A stretch of DNA of 64,000 nucleotides, taken from contig NZ_JAUSQU010000001.1 in assembly GCF_030811455.1 (NCBI RefSeq), positions 7,998,001 to 8,062,000 of the forward strand. The letters are read 5' to 3'. This DNA is from Streptosporangium lutulentum (GTDB lineage: Bacteria > Actinomycetota > Actinomycetes > Streptosporangiales > Streptosporangiaceae). Below, one piece after another: positions 49,235 to 59,236 of this stretch. Position 1 is the first letter of the stretch. Every line of letters begins with the position of its first letter. The position numbers and the translations under genes were made by a program. The notes under the pieces are model-generated. The model searched no databases, was not told the DNA's origin, and was given only the letters and a program-made list of their open reading frames with translations.

Positions 49235-49817
49235 CGACGCCGTCTATCTGCCCGACACGGTGCGGTCCGCGGTGAAGATCTTGATCGTGGGCCACTTCGC
49301 CGTCGGGAAGACCACCATGGTCGGCACCCTGTCGGAGATCACCCCTCTGAGCACCGAGGAGACCATGACCCAGGCCGGGGCCACCGTCGACGACCTGGCC
49401 GGGGTCGAAGGCAAGAGCACGACCACCGTCGCGATGGACTTCGGCCGCATCACCCTCAACGCTCACCTGGTGCTGTACCTGTTCGGGGCACCCGGGCAGA
49501 AACGCTTCCAGCAGTTGTGGCGGGACATGGCGTACGGAGCCCTCGGCGCGCTGGTGCTGGCCGACACCCGCCGCCTCGACCGTTCCTTCCCCGTCATGGA
49601 CATGCTGGAGGAGTACGGCCTGCCCTACGCGGTGGCCGTCAACCACTTCGACGACGCGCCCACGTTCGGCGAGAGCGAGCTGCGGGGCGCTCTCGACCTG
49701 CTCGACGAGACACCTCTGGTCATGTGCGACGCCCGCGACCGGCCGTCGGCCCTCGCCGCGCTGATCGCCCTCGTCCAGTACCTCCAGACCCGCACCCATC
49801 AACAGGAGCGTGTGTGA
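49212..49817 (+). CDS. cvnD: Conservon CvnD: small GTPase
   Basis: This 201-residue Ras-like GTPase of the conservon type has G1 VGHFAVGKTTMVGTLSEI, G3 LYLFGAPGQKRFQQL (Asp of DxxG replaced, as usual in this family) and the base-recognition loop AVNHFD. It cycles between GDP and GTP states and connects the CvnA/B/C complex to the P450s or other targets. ATG 49212. The stop overlaps the following GTG by four bases. Confidence 0.93.
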   Translation: MDSAPWRDDAVYLPDTVRSAVKILIVGHFAVGKTTMVGTLSEITPLSTEETMTQAGATVDDLAGVEGKSTTTVAMDFGRITLNAHLVLYLFGAPGQKRFQQLWRDMAYGALGALVLADTRRLDRSFPVMDMLEEYGLPYAVAVNHFDDAPTFGESELRGALDLLDETPLVMCDARDRPSALAALIALVQYLQTRTHQQERV

Positions 49818-51211
49818 CCAACGATCCCGACCTCGTCTCCGTACCGCCCCCGGGGTGTCCGGCGCACACCGATCACGCTTCCCCCGTCCCGCTGTACGGG
49901 CCCCGGTACGCGGCCGACCCCGGTCTCGTCTTCGACCGGCTGCGCCGGTCCGGGCCGGTCGCGCCGGTCGAGCTCGCCCCCGGGGTCCACGCCAAGCTCG
50001 TCACCGGCTACTACGCCGCGCTCGGGGTGCTGCGCAGCCCGCAGATGTTCTCCAAGGATCCTCGCCGATGGCGCGCCCTGGCCGAGGGGGAGGTTCCCCC
50101 GGACAGCCCCGTCATCCCGATGATGGGATACCGGCCCAACGCCCTGTTCGCCGACGGCACGGCCCACACCCGGCTGCGCCAGGCGATAACCGACAGCCTG
50201 GACCGCGTGGATCCCCACGCGCTGCGCGGCTACGCCGAGCGCAGCGCCGACACGCTCATCGACCGGTTCGCTCCCAGGGGAGAGGCGGAGCTGCTCGCCG
50301 GATACGCCGGAGTCCTGCCGCTGCTCATCTTCAACCGGCTCTTCGGCCTGGACGACTCCGACAGCGACCGGCTGGTCGCCGCCCTCGCCAAGATGTTCGA
50401 GGGCGGCGCGGGCGCGGAGGAGGGGGACGCGCTGTTCGGGCGGTACGTGCAGGACCTGGTCGCCCTCAAACGCGCCAGGCCGGGGCAGGACATGACGTCA
50501 TGGCTGATGTCCCATCCCTCGCAGCTGACGGACGAGGAGATGCTCCATCAGTGCACGCTGCTCATAGCGGCCGGCACCGAGCCCGTGCAGAACCTGATCG
50601 GCAACGCGCTGCGGCTGCTGCTCGCCGACGACCGGTTCGCCGGCAGCCTGTCCGGCGGGAGCATGTCCATCGACGCCGCGCTGGACGAGGTGCTGTGGCT
50701 GGATCCTCCGATGGCCAACTACGCCGTCCACTACCCCCTCCGCGACGTCGACCTGGGAGGAGTCCGTCTCAAAGAGGGAGAGCCGGTCGTCGTCAGCCTC
50801 GCCGCCGCCAACACCGACCCGGCGCTGACCCACGCCATGCAGAGGTCGGGTAACCGCGCTCACCTCGCTTTCAGCGCGGGCCCGCACACGTGCCCCGCGA
50901 GGGACGCGGCCCGTCTGATCGCCGCGGTCGCGATCGAACGGCTCATGGACCGGGTCCCGGACGTCGAGCTGGCCGTTCCCGTCAACGAACTCCAATGGCG
51001 TCCCGGACCTTTTCACCGGGCCCTGACGACCTTGCCCGTCCGCTTCACCCCCATTCAGATCGACGAGACATCTGGAGACAGTTCGTGGAATCTTGCCCCA
51101 TCCGCCTGGATCCGACCGGCCGCGACATCCACGCCGAGGCCTCCCGACTCCGCGACGCCGGCCCGGCGACGCCGGTGGAGCTTCCTGGCGGAGTGGTGGC
51201 GTGGGCGGTGA
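49814..51211 (+). CDS. Conservon P450 lacking EXXR (CYP157-like)
   Basis: This 465-residue cytochrome P450 has the heme-Cys loop [17 protein letters not shown], but the K-helix motif EXXR reads EVLW and the I-helix has AAGTEPVQN with no Thr. Loss of EXXR is known for CYP157, the P450 family paired with CYP154 in conservons. Substrate unknown. GTG 49814 overlaps the GTPase stop. The C-terminal 50 residues ([20 protein letters not shown]...) are Arg/Pro-rich and extend 127 bases over the next P450 gene. The normal P450 end is near PVRFTP, so this copy probably lost its stop codon. Confidence 0.88.
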   Translation: MTNDPDLVSVPPPGCPAHTDHASPVPLYGPRYAADPGLVFDRLRRSGPVAPVELAPGVHAKLVTGYYAALGVLRSPQMFSKDPRRWRALAEGEVPPDSPVIPMMGYRPNALFADGTAHTRLRQAITDSLDRVDPHALRGYAERSADTLIDRFAPRGEAELLAGYAGVLPLLIFNRLFGLDDSDSDRLVAALAKMFEGGAGAEEGDALFGRYVQDLVALKRARPGQDMTSWLMSHPSQLTDEEMLHQCTLLIAAGTEPVQNLIGNALRLLLADDRFAGSLSGGSMSIDAALDEVLWLDPPMANYAVHYPLRDVDLGGVRLKEGEPVVVSLAAANTDPALTHAMQRSGNRAHLAFSAGPHTCPARDAARLIAAVAIERLMDRVPDVELAVPVNELQWRPGPFHRALTTLPVRFTPIQIDETSGDSSWNLAPSAWIRPAATSTPRPPDSATPARRRRWSFLAEWWRGR

Positions 51212-52317
51212 CCGGGCATCAGGCGCTCAAGCGGCTGCTGGCCGACCCTCGCGTCTCCAAGGACCCTCGCCGGCACTGGCCCTCCTACGCGGGCGGGGAG
51301 ATAGCGCCGGACTGGCCGCTGATCACCTGGGTCGCGGTGGACAACATGTTCACCGCCTACGGCGCCGACCACAAAAGGTTGCGGTCACTGATCTCCAAGG
51401 CGTTCACCCCGCGCCGTATCGAGGTCATGCGCCCGCGCGTCAAGGAGATCACCGGCGACCTTCTCGACAGGTTGACCGGCACCGCGGCGGGCGAGGCCGT
51501 CGACCTGCGTGAGGAGTTCGCCTACCAGCTCCCCATGCGGGTGATCGGCGAGCTGCTGGGCATTCCGGACGGCGCACGAGACGATCTGCGCCGCGTCGTC
51601 GACAGCGTCTTCCACACCTCCGCCGACGCGGAGGAGGTCATGGCCACCCAGCGTGACGCGTACGCCATCCTGAGCGGCCTGGTCGCCTCCAAGCGTGAGA
51701 ACCCCGGCGACGACATGACCAGCGACCTGATCGTCGCCCGCGACGACACCGGCGACTCCCGCCTCAGCGAGGCCGAGCTGATCGACACCCTGTTCCTGAT
51801 GATCGCAGCGGGTCATGAGACCACCGTCAACCTCATCGACAACGCCGTCCACGCCCTGCTGACCCATCCCGGCCAGCTCGACCTGACGCGCACCGGCGGC
51901 GCCTCCTGGGACGACGTGATCGACGAGACGTTGCGCTGGCAGGCGCCGGTGGCCAACCTGCCGCTGCGCTACGCCGTCGAGGACATCGATCTCGACGGCG
52001 TCCTGATCGGCAAGGGGGATGCGATCATCGCGGGCTACGCCGCCGTGGGCCGCGACCCGGAGCAGCACGGCGACGACGCCGATCGGTTCGATCTCACCCG
52101 TCCGACCCGGCGCGACCACCTCTCGTTCGGCCACGGCGTTCACTACTGTCTGGGCGCGCCCCTGGCACGGCTCGAAGCCGGAATCGCGCTCCCCGCCCTG
52201 TTCGACCGTTTCCCCGGCCTCGCCCTCGCCGTTCCCGCGCACGAACTCCTGCCCATGGACTCGTTCATCGCCAACGGACACCGCACCCTTCCGGTCGTGC
52301 TGCGACCGGAGCTGTAA
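51085..52317 (+). CDS. Conservon P450 with canonical motifs (CYP154-like)
   Basis: This 410-residue P450 has I-helix [14 protein letters not shown]-helix DETLRW (EXXR intact) and heme loop [20 protein letters not shown]. It is probably an active monooxygenase, in contrast to its partner. GTG 51085 with GGAG eight bases upstream is preferred, giving [20 protein letters not shown], a typical CYP154-like opening. It overlaps the previous gene by 127 bases in another frame. CYP154/CYP157 pairs behind cvnABCD are established for streptomycetes. The substrate and redox partners are unknown. Confidence 0.9.
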   Translation: MESCPIRLDPTGRDIHAEASRLRDAGPATPVELPGGVVAWAVTGHQALKRLLADPRVSKDPRRHWPSYAGGEIAPDWPLITWVAVDNMFTAYGADHKRLRSLISKAFTPRRIEVMRPRVKEITGDLLDRLTGTAAGEAVDLREEFAYQLPMRVIGELLGIPDGARDDLRRVVDSVFHTSADAEEVMATQRDAYAILSGLVASKRENPGDDMTSDLIVARDDTGDSRLSEAELIDTLFLMIAAGHETTVNLIDNAVHALLTHPGQLDLTRTGGASWDDVIDETLRWQAPVANLPLRYAVEDIDLDGVLIGKGDAIIAGYAAVGRDPEQHGDDADRFDLTRPTRRDHLSFGHGVHYCLGAPLARLEAGIALPALFDRFPGLALAVPAHELLPMDSFIANGHRTLPVVLRPEL

Positions 52318-52395
52318 TCGTCGTCGAGAAGAAACCGGATGCCCGGATGCGAAACCGGCGGGTACGCTGCGCGAGGACCTTTGGAGGGAATCGCG

Positions 52396-54006
52396 GTGGC
52401 GCACGTTGAGGTTGGTCATCTGACGTATGTGTTGCCGGATGGGCGGCCGTTGCTGGACGACGTGTCCTTCCGGATCGGTGAAGGGGTCAAGGCGGCGCTC
52501 GTCGGGCCGAACGGTGCGGGCAAGACCACGCTGATGCGGTTGATCGCGGGGGACCTGCAGCCGATCGAGGGCAGCGTCGCCAGCTCCGGCGGCCTGGGGA
52601 TCATGCGGCAGTTCATCGGGAGCATCCGTGACGGGCGGACCGTGCACGACCTGCTGGTGAGCGTCGCCCCCCAGCGTGTGCGGCAGGCGGCCGAGCGGCT
52701 CGACGCCGCCGAGCTCGTGATGATGGAGCGCGAGGACGAGAAGGCCCAGATGCGCTACGCGCAGGCCATCACGGACTACAGCGACGCGGGCGGCTACGAC
52801 ATCGAGGTGCTCTGGGACACCTGCACGATGGCCGCTCTCGGCATCCCGTACGACGACTGCAAGTATCGCGAGGTCAACACGCTGTCGGGCGGTGAGCAGA
52901 AGCGGCTGGTGCTGGAGGCGCTGCTGCGGGGCCCCGACCAGACGCTGCTGCTGGACGAGCCGGACAACTACCTGGACGTGCCGGGCAAGCTGTGGCTGGA
53001 GCAGGCGCTCCGTGAGACGCCCAAGACGGTGGTGCTGGTCAGCCACGACCGGCAGCTCCTGGCCAACGCGGCCGACCGGATCGTCACCGTCGAGTCCGGC
53101 AACATCTGGGTCCACGGCGGAGGCTTCCGCACCTACGCCCAGGCTCGCAAGGACCGCAACGAACGCCTCGACGAGCTCAAGAAACGCTGGGACGAGGAGC
53201 ACGCGAAGATCAAGCGGCTGGTGCTCATGCTCAAGCAGAAGGCCAAGTACATGGACACCATGGCCGCCGCCTACCACTCGGCCCAGACGCGATTGCGCAG
53301 GTTCGAGGAGGCGGGACCGCCCGAGGCGGCGCCGAAGGAGCAGTTCATCAGCATGCGGCTCAAGGGCGGCCGGACCGCCAAGCGGGCGGTGATCTGTGAG
53401 GGGCTGGAGCTCACCGGCCTGATGAAGCCGTTCGACCTGGAGATCTGGTACGGCGAGCGGGTCGCGGTGCTCGGCTCCAACGGGTCGGGCAAGTCGCACT
53501 TCCTCCGGCTGATCGCCGGGGGCGAGGTCAGGCACACCGGTGTGGCCAGGCTGGGCTCCCGGGTCGTGCCCGGCCACTTCGCGCAGACCCACGCCCGTCC
53601 CGAGCTCATCGGCCGGACGCCCTGCGAGATCGTCATGAGTGAGCACGCCCGGCTGAAGAACGAGGCGATGAAGGTGCTGTCCCGGTACGAGCTGGCCGGG
53701 ACCATCGCCGAGCAGCGTTTCGAGACGCTGTCCGGCGGACAGCAGGCGCGACTGCAGATCCTGCTGCTGGAGCTGTCGGGCACCACGTTGCTGCTGCTGG
53801 ACGAGCCGACCGACAACCTCGACCTGGCCAGCGCCGAAGCGCTGCAGGAGGGGCTGAACGCCTTCGACGGGACCGTGGTCGCGGTCACCCACGACCGGTG
53901 GTTCGCCGATGACTTCGACCGTTACCTGGTCTTCGGCTCCGACGGAAAGGTGTACGAAGCGCCCGAACCGGTATGGGACGAGACCCGGGTGGTTCGTCAG
54001 CGCTAA
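52396..54006 (+). CDS. ABC-F family ATPase
   Basis: This 536-residue protein has two ABC domains without membrane parts: Walker A VGPNGAGKTTLMRLIAG and LGSNGSGKSHFLRLIAG, signatures LSGGEQKRLVLEALLRG and LSGGQQARLQIL, Walker B LLLDEPDNYLD and LLLDEPTDNLD. A charged linker lies between them (RKDRNERLDELKKRWDEEHA). ABC-F proteins act on the ribosome, as translation factors or in antibiotic protection. Start GTG 52396 follows GGAGGG. It is 78 bases behind the P450 and on its own. Confidence 0.9.
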   Translation: MAHVEVGHLTYVLPDGRPLLDDVSFRIGEGVKAALVGPNGAGKTTLMRLIAGDLQPIEGSVASSGGLGIMRQFIGSIRDGRTVHDLLVSVAPQRVRQAAERLDAAELVMMEREDEKAQMRYAQAITDYSDAGGYDIEVLWDTCTMAALGIPYDDCKYREVNTLSGGEQKRLVLEALLRGPDQTLLLDEPDNYLDVPGKLWLEQALRETPKTVVLVSHDRQLLANAADRIVTVESGNIWVHGGGFRTYAQARKDRNERLDELKKRWDEEHAKIKRLVLMLKQKAKYMDTMAAAYHSAQTRLRRFEEAGPPEAAPKEQFISMRLKGGRTAKRAVICEGLELTGLMKPFDLEIWYGERVAVLGSNGSGKSHFLRLIAGGEVRHTGVARLGSRVVPGHFAQTHARPELIGRTPCEIVMSEHARLKNEAMKVLSRYELAGTIAEQRFETLSGGQQARLQILLLELSGTTLLLLDEPTDNLDLASAEALQEGLNAFDGTVVAVTHDRWFADDFDRYLVFGSDGKVYEAPEPVWDETRVVRQR

Positions 54007-54069
54007 AAAGTTCGCCCGGACTGAGCGTGTCCGCGATGCGGCGGGGTGATTACGGGTTATGACGACTAG

Positions 54070-54876
54070 GTGACGTACAGTACCCGAATCGTCAGTGTCC
54101 TCGCGGTCCTCGCCGCCCTTGTCCTCGCCGGATGCTCCGATGACGACAAGCAGGCCGCCGCCACGCTCAAGCCGCTGGCGGTCAAGGAACAGGCCTCGTC
54201 CATCGTCAAAGGCGACGATGGGTATGTGGTGAACTGGGCCGGAGTGCTCGCCAACCGCAACCCGTGGCACTTCGGCGAGCACACGGTGGCCACGGTGGTC
54301 GCGAAGGACGCCTCGGGCAAGGAGGTCGTCCGGCTGGACCAGCCGCTGGACGCCGTGCCGCCGGCCGATTCGCTCTCCTTCAGCGGTCATGTGGTCGCCG
54401 CGGAGAAGCCGGCCACCGTGAGCATCCAGTACCGTCCGGCGCAGTGGCGTCAGGCGGGGCGGATCGTCTCGTCCTTCCTGCCCTTCCCGATCTCCGACGT
54501 GCTGACCGACAGCAAGGAGGGCAGCTACCTGATCACCGGGTACGTCGGCACGCCTTACCGGCGACCGGCCGAAAGCCTGGCGGTCACCGCGCTCCTGCGG
54601 GACAAGGCGGGCAAGCTGCTCGGCGGGGGAAGCACGTTCGTGGAAGACGTCCGGGCGGGGGAGAAGCGCCGCTTCATCATGCAGATCAAGAGCGTCGCGG
54701 ACACCGGCAAGGTCGCCACGGCCGAGGTGACCGCCCGCACCTGGGGATCGAGCAGCCGTCCCTACGAGGAACTGGCCAAGGGCGGTGTCATCCCCCTGCA
54801 CACGGTCAAGCCGACCACCGCGCCGTTCGCCAAGGACAGGGGCAGGTCGACGCTGCTCAGTGACAGCCGGCCGTGA
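54070..54876 (+). CDS. Lipoprotein of unknown function
   Basis: This 268-residue lipoprotein has the signal MTYSTRIVSVLAVLAALVLA followed by GCSDD (lipid Cys22). The mature part has two beta-sandwich-like halves: VVNWAGVLANRNPWHFGEHT (FxLYD-like pattern) and YVGTPYRRPAESLAVTALLR with GGGSTFVEDVRAGEKRRFIM. It may scaffold extracytoplasmic proteins; there is no catalytic motif. GTG 54070 has no strong ribosome site. It stands alone between the ABC-F gene and the next lipoprotein. Confidence 0.75.
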   Translation: MTYSTRIVSVLAVLAALVLAGCSDDDKQAAATLKPLAVKEQASSIVKGDDGYVVNWAGVLANRNPWHFGEHTVATVVAKDASGKEVVRLDQPLDAVPPADSLSFSGHVVAAEKPATVSIQYRPAQWRQAGRIVSSFLPFPISDVLTDSKEGSYLITGYVGTPYRRPAESLAVTALLRDKAGKLLGGGSTFVEDVRAGEKRRFIMQIKSVADTGKVATAEVTARTWGSSSRPYEELAKGGVIPLHTVKPTTAPFAKDRGRSTLLSDSRP

Positions 54877-54934
54877 CAGGACCCATGGCGCGTGCCGTAC
54901 GGCGAGGCGGGGCCGGGGCGCCTCGTCGCGGAAG

Positions 54935-55246
54935 GTGACCGGCCGGGCGCGACGGCCGTCGAGGCTGTCGAGGATCGTGCCGGTCTCGCTGGCCGTCCTG
55001 CTGGCGCCGGGTTGCGGCCGTATCGAGGTCACGCCGGGTGAGATGCCGTCACGGGTGCCGAGCGTCCAGGCGCCCAGCGCCACGGTGATGTCGATTCCCT
55101 CGCCGCCGGTGCGGGCGCCCGCCCGCCCCATGCCCGCCCCGAGCGGCAACCTGCCGCCCGAGCGGCCGGTCGCGGCCACCGCCTCCGCCCGGCTCGACAC
55201 CACGCCTCACCGGCGGTCGTCCGACGCCATCGATTCAGGCAAATAG
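54935..55246 (+). CDS. Possible small lipoprotein
   Basis: This 103-residue reading begins MTGRARRPSRLSRIVPVSLA, then VLLAPGCGRIEVTPGE; the LLAPGC site is only fair as a lipobox (Pro at -2). The remaining 75 residues are Pro/Ala/Ser-rich without structure. GGAAG overlaps the start, so the ribosome site is poor. It could be a decayed or genuine short lipoprotein. The frame is open further upstream. Confidence 0.4.
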   Translation: MTGRARRPSRLSRIVPVSLAVLLAPGCGRIEVTPGEMPSRVPSVQAPSATVMSIPSPPVRAPARPMPAPSGNLPPERPVAATASARLDTTPHRRSSDAIDSGK

Positions 55247-55378
55247 CTGTTTATCCATATTTTTGAGTGCAGGATATGCGGCGTTTTTTGCTGACTCATT
55301 TGACGTAACGAAGATAATTACTGTCACTATATGGAAACGACTGGAACTAGTAGTTACCAATCATTTACCTTCTGTTAC

Positions 55379-57217
55379 ATGAATGACAGTGTCCTGGTCG
55401 AAGCCTTGCGCGCACGCGATCCGGGTGCCCTCGTCGCGCTCTACGACGCTTATGCCGAGAGCATCTACAGATACTGCTGGTCCATGGTGGGCACTCCCGA
55501 CGCCGCCCAGGTGGCGCTCCGCGACACACTGATCGCGGCCGAGGCCCATATCCGCGAGCTCTCCGATCCCGATCGGCTGGAGGTGTGGCTGTACGCCCTG
55601 GCCCGGGGGGAGTGCGTACGGCGCAACCTCACCATGGGTCTCGACCCCGTGGCCGCGGACCCGGTGTTCACCGGCGGCGGCGACGCCGATCTGCGGGTCA
55701 TGGCCTGGAACGCCACCCGGAGCCTGTCGCCCAGGGATCGGGAGGTCCTGGAGCTGGCCTGCCGGCACGGCCTGGCCGTCGCCGACCTCGCCGCGGTGCT
55801 GCGGGTCACGGCGAAGACCGCCGGCGCGCTGTACGAGCTGGCTCGGGAGCGGCTGCGTGACGTGGTCACCGCCGAGGTCCTGGTCCGCAAGGGGCCGTAC
55901 GACTGCGTGAGCCGGGCCCAGATGCTGACCGGCTTCTCCGGCGAGCTCACCCCGGAGACGCGCGAGCGGGTGATCCGCCACGTGAACCGCTGTGACACCT
56001 GCGCGCCGCACCGGGTCAGGCAGGTCTCCGCGGGCAAGGTCTTCGAACTGCTGCCGGTGATCACGCTGCCGGAGACGTTGCGCGTACGGGTGATGAGCTG
56101 TTTCGCCGATCCCGAGCTCGTCCCCTACCGGCGTTACGTCGCCCGCAGAGTCGGCCTTCTCGACGCCGCCGGGTTTCCCGCCGACGGGTTTCGCCGGAAG
56201 CGTCGCCGGCCTTATGCGATGGCCGGTGCGGCGGCTGCGGTCGCCGCGGTCGCCGCCATCGCGCTGATCTTCTCCCAGCTCCCCGGCGCGCCCGGGGAGG
56301 TGGTCGTCGGCGTGGCCTCGGGCACGCCGCCGGTCGCGGCGGAACCGCCGGGCGTCCGGCTGCCGTGGGCTCCCGGCCCCGACGAGACCCCCATGACGCT
56401 GGAGCCCGTCGACGGGAAGGTCCCCGTCCGCCCGGTCGGATCCACCGGGTCGAGAGGGCCGATCGCCGTCACCAGGCCCGCCTTCGACCTCGACCGGCGT
56501 GCCCTCGGCCCCGTCCCGACCGGCCGGCCCGCCGGAAACTCCCCCCGGCCCGCGGGCGAGCCGGACGGAGCGCCGACCGGCGGCTCGGGCGACAGGACGG
56601 GCGAACCGGCGGAGACACCCGCGGAGCCGTCCCGGCCCCTCGATCCGGCCTGGCCGGCATCGCCGGGACCGACCCGGGCGGGCTCACCGGACGGGCACCA
56701 CCGGGTGCGCGACCATCAGGGAGGCAGGCACGTCTCCCGTCGCTGCGCGATCACTCCCAGGTCGTCGGGTCCGCGCCCCAGGGGCTCGAAACCGGCCTGG
56801 CCCTCCTCCCGGCCGGCTTCGGCCGGTCCGCGGCACCCGAGGAACAAGGCCCCCGGAAACCCGTCCCGGGCGCACCCGAGGCGCGAAACCCCCAGAAAAC
56901 CGGCCTCGGCCCGCAAGATCCCTAAGAATCCGGCCCCGGAGCGCCCGAGGCACGAAACCCCCAGGCGCCCGGCGAATCCGAACCCGGACTCCCCGCGCCC
57001 GCATCTCCCGAACCGGAACGGGAAGCCGGCACCGGACGCTCCCGCCCCGGCGCGCCCGAACCCACCGCGGTCGGCTCCCGCCCCGACGAATCCGAACCCG
57101 CCGCAGCCGAACCCGCAGCCCCCCGCCCCCTCGGATCCGCCCGTCCCGTCGGAGAGGCAGACGGCCCCGTCGGCCGGACAGCCGGACGCGACCCCCGATC
57201 CGGAGCCGACGACCTGA
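55379..57217 (+). CDS. Sigma-factor-like protein fused to zinc-binding and membrane domains
   Basis: This protein of about 612 residues reads from the N-terminus: sigma region 2-like (LVEALRARDPGALVALYDAY; SIYRYCWSMVGTPDAAQVAL), region 4-like HTH (LSPRDREVLELACRHGLAVA; DLAAVLRVTAKTAGALYELA), a ZAS-like His-Cys-Cys motif (RHVNRCDTCAPHRVRQ), one membrane helix (AMAGAAAAVAAVAAIALIFS) and a 300-residue Pro/Arg-rich tail predicted outside. Sigma and anti-sigma parts in one chain suggest a membrane-tethered sigma-like regulator. The '-35' TTGACG at 55300-55305 and a CACTAT box suggest transcription starts near 55337, favouring ATG 55379 over ATG 55331. The tail may hide frameshifts. Confidence 0.7.
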   Translation: MNDSVLVEALRARDPGALVALYDAYAESIYRYCWSMVGTPDAAQVALRDTLIAAEAHIRELSDPDRLEVWLYALARGECVRRNLTMGLDPVAADPVFTGGGDADLRVMAWNATRSLSPRDREVLELACRHGLAVADLAAVLRVTAKTAGALYELARERLRDVVTAEVLVRKGPYDCVSRAQMLTGFSGELTPETRERVIRHVNRCDTCAPHRVRQVSAGKVFELLPVITLPETLRVRVMSCFADPELVPYRRYVARRVGLLDAAGFPADGFRRKRRRPYAMAGAAAAVAAVAAIALIFSQLPGAPGEVVVGVASGTPPVAAEPPGVRLPWAPGPDETPMTLEPVDGKVPVRPVGSTGSRGPIAVTRPAFDLDRRALGPVPTGRPAGNSPRPAGEPDGAPTGGSGDRTGEPAETPAEPSRPLDPAWPASPGPTRAGSPDGHHRVRDHQGGRHVSRRCAITPRSSGPRPRGSKPAWPSSRPASAGPRHPRNKAPGNPSRAHPRRETPRKPASARKIPKNPAPERPRHETPRRPANPNPDSPRPHLPNRNGKPAPDAPAPARPNPPRSAPAPTNPNPPQPNPQPPAPSDPPVPSERQTAPSAGQPDATPDPEPTT

Positions 57218-57405
57218 CGGAAAGCCCCTCGGAGCCTGCCCCCAAAATCACGTTGCGTGTGCTACATGTGTGCGGAGAGTGACTGAAGGGAATTGTGGGT
57301 AGGCCGGTTGTCGCGCATTAATCCCCAGCGGACCGCATCAATACGTATTGATATGCGGCGGCGCTTAGTGGAATGCGGCAATACGGGAATTCGGGGGGTA
57401 AACGT

Positions 57406-58650
57406 ATGCATTTCACGCTCAAAGGGCGTCGTCGCGTCATGGTGGTCGTCGGCCTGGGTCTGTCCTGCTGCCTGATCGCCGGTGCGGGCGTTCCGGCCGA
57501 GGCCCTGCTGCGCAGGCCGGGCCCGTCCGCCGACGAGGTCGCCGAAGCCATGGCCAAGGCCCGTGAGCGAAGCAAACAGCTGAGCACGACCACGGTCCTG
57601 CTCGCCGAGGCGCAGGCGAACCTCGACGGACTGGTCGCCGAGGCGGAGAAGCTCATCGAGCTCTACAACGGTGAGCGGGTCAAGACCCTCGACGCGCAGA
57701 ATCTCTTCGAGCAGGCGAACAAGCGGGCCGCCGACGCGGGGGCGGAGGTGGAGAAGGCCCGCGAGGCGGTGGCCGCGATCACCGCCCAGAGCTACGGCGG
57801 GCTGGATCTCGCCCAGCCGATGATGGCCATGATGGCCGACCTCGGCGGCTCGATGGATCAGAACTACCTGCATCGGGCCAGCATCCTGGCCCACATGGGC
57901 GGGGGCCACGCCGAGATGCTCAGGCAGCTACGCGACTCGCAGGAGGTCTTCGCCATCCTCCAGGGCCAGGCCGAAGACGCCTACGCCCGCCAGAAGGAGG
58001 CCGAGGGGCGGGCCGAGACGGCGAAGAAGGCGGCCGAGGAGGCCGTGGCCAGGCAGCTCGCGGCGACTCAGCGGATCAAGCGGGAGCAGGCGCTGCTGAC
58101 GCGGCAGGCGGACGAGGCGCGCAGCACCGCCGACCGGCTCGCCAGGGAGCGGGCGGCGGAGCTGGAGAGGGCCAGGATCGCCAGGGAGCGCGCCGCGCAG
58201 GAAAGGCGCCAGGCCGCGGCGGTGGCGCGTGAGACGGCGCGGATGGGGACGCCGGGGGCGGGCCTGGCGCTCGGCGCGACGTCGTCCAGGGGGGACATCG
58301 CCGCCGACTGGGCGCTCACCCAGCTCAACAAGCCGTATGTGTGGGCGGCGGCGGGCCCGGACACCTACGACTGCTCCGGCCTGACCATGCGGGCGTGGGA
58401 GCAGGTCGGGATCACGCTGGACCACTGGACCGGCACCCAGTGGACCGCGGGCCCGCATGTGCCGCTCAGCCAGCTCAACCGGGGTGACCTGCTCTTCTTC
58501 GGCCGGATCACGCAGAATCCCGGTGACATCCATCATGTGGGGATCTACATCGGCAGGGGGCAGATGGTGCACGCCCCGCAGACCGGTGACGTGGTTCGGG
58601 TCGCGCCGGCGTGGCGCAGCGACCTCGTCGGTGCGACCCGCCCCGTCTGA
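57406..58650 (+). CDS. NlpC/P60-family cell-wall hydrolase with coiled coil
   Basis: This 414-residue secreted protein has a signal peptide (VMVVVGLGLSCCLIAGAGVP), a long coiled coil (about 40-270: ARERSKQLSTTTVLLAEAQA; ARERAAELERARIARERAAQ) and a C-terminal NlpC/P60 domain. The domain reads YVWAAAGPDTYDCSGLTMRA (catalytic Cys), GDIHHVGIYIGRG (His) and VHAPQTGDVV. Such endopeptidases cut the peptide stems of peptidoglycan and are often inactive until the coiled coil moves, as in RipA/RipC. Given the FtsX-ectodomain proteins 30 kb away, it is a candidate partner, but that is inference. GGGGGG seven bases before ATG 57406. Confidence 0.92.
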   Translation: MHFTLKGRRRVMVVVGLGLSCCLIAGAGVPAEALLRRPGPSADEVAEAMAKARERSKQLSTTTVLLAEAQANLDGLVAEAEKLIELYNGERVKTLDAQNLFEQANKRAADAGAEVEKAREAVAAITAQSYGGLDLAQPMMAMMADLGGSMDQNYLHRASILAHMGGGHAEMLRQLRDSQEVFAILQGQAEDAYARQKEAEGRAETAKKAAEEAVARQLAATQRIKREQALLTRQADEARSTADRLARERAAELERARIARERAAQERRQAAAVARETARMGTPGAGLALGATSSRGDIAADWALTQLNKPYVWAAAGPDTYDCSGLTMRAWEQVGITLDHWTGTQWTAGPHVPLSQLNRGDLLFFGRITQNPGDIHHVGIYIGRGQMVHAPQTGDVVRVAPAWRSDLVGATRPV

Positions 58651-58654
58651 TGGC

Positions 58655-59152
58655 TCAGTGCTTGTCGTGCTCCTGGTCCTGGGCGCGCTTGATGGAGCGC
58701 ACGATCTCTTCCTCGGCCTCGACCCGGCCGACCCAGTTGGCGCCCTCGACGGACTTGCCGGGCTCCAGATCCTTGTAGACCTCGAAGAAGTGCTGGATCT
58801 CCAGACGGTCGAACTCCGGGACGTGATGGATGTCGCGGATGTGCTCCATCCGGGGGTCGGTGGCGGGAACGCAGAGGACCTTGTCGTCTCCGCCCTTCTC
58901 GTCGGTCATGCGGAACATGCCGACCGTGCGGCACTTGATGAGGCAGCCGGGGAAGGTCGGCTCCTGGAGTAGTACCAGGGCGTCGAGGGGGTCGCCGTCT
59001 TCGCCCAGGGTGTTCTCGATGAAGCCGTAGTCGGCGGGGTACTGCGTGGAGGTGAAAAGCATCCGATCGAGCCGGATCCGCCCTGACTCGTGGTCCACCT
59101 CGTACTTGTTCCGTTGCCCTTTGGGAATCTCAACGAGAACGTCGAACTCCAC
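58655..59152 (-). CDS. ppa: Inorganic pyrophosphatase
   Basis: This 165-residue family I pyrophosphatase hydrolyses diphosphate to drive biosynthesis. Motifs are [40 protein letters not shown] (metal-binding Asp/Glu) and [23 protein letters not shown] 59152, seven bases behind GGAGGA, is chosen over the longer TTG 59170. It converges on the NlpC/P60 gene with only four bases between the stops and is divergent from dacB, the order usual in actinobacteria. Confidence 0.96.
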   Translation of the reverse strand: MEFDVLVEIPKGQRNKYEVDHESGRIRLDRMLFTSTQYPADYGFIENTLGEDGDPLDALVLLQEPTFPGCLIKCRTVGMFRMTDEKGGDDKVLCVPATDPRMEHIRDIHHVPEFDRLEIQHFFEVYKDLEPGKSVEGANWVGRVEAEEEIVRSIKRAQDQEHDKH

Positions 59153-59236
59153 CGCTGTTCCTCCGCTCAAGCCCCCGGGTGCACCCGGTTGGGCGTTAAT
59201 GTCTCTTAGGCGTTAATAAACACCCGTTGGATACCG

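Noticed and set aside
51385-55203. Open frame of over 1270 codons on the minus strand
   Set aside because: Antisense to the P450, ABC-F and lipoprotein genes; no motifs or ribosome site.
56700-57217. Separate genes in the Pro-rich tail of the sigma-like protein
   Set aside because: Other frames over this stretch are also open because of GC bias, but none has a ribosome site; one continuous frame is simplest.
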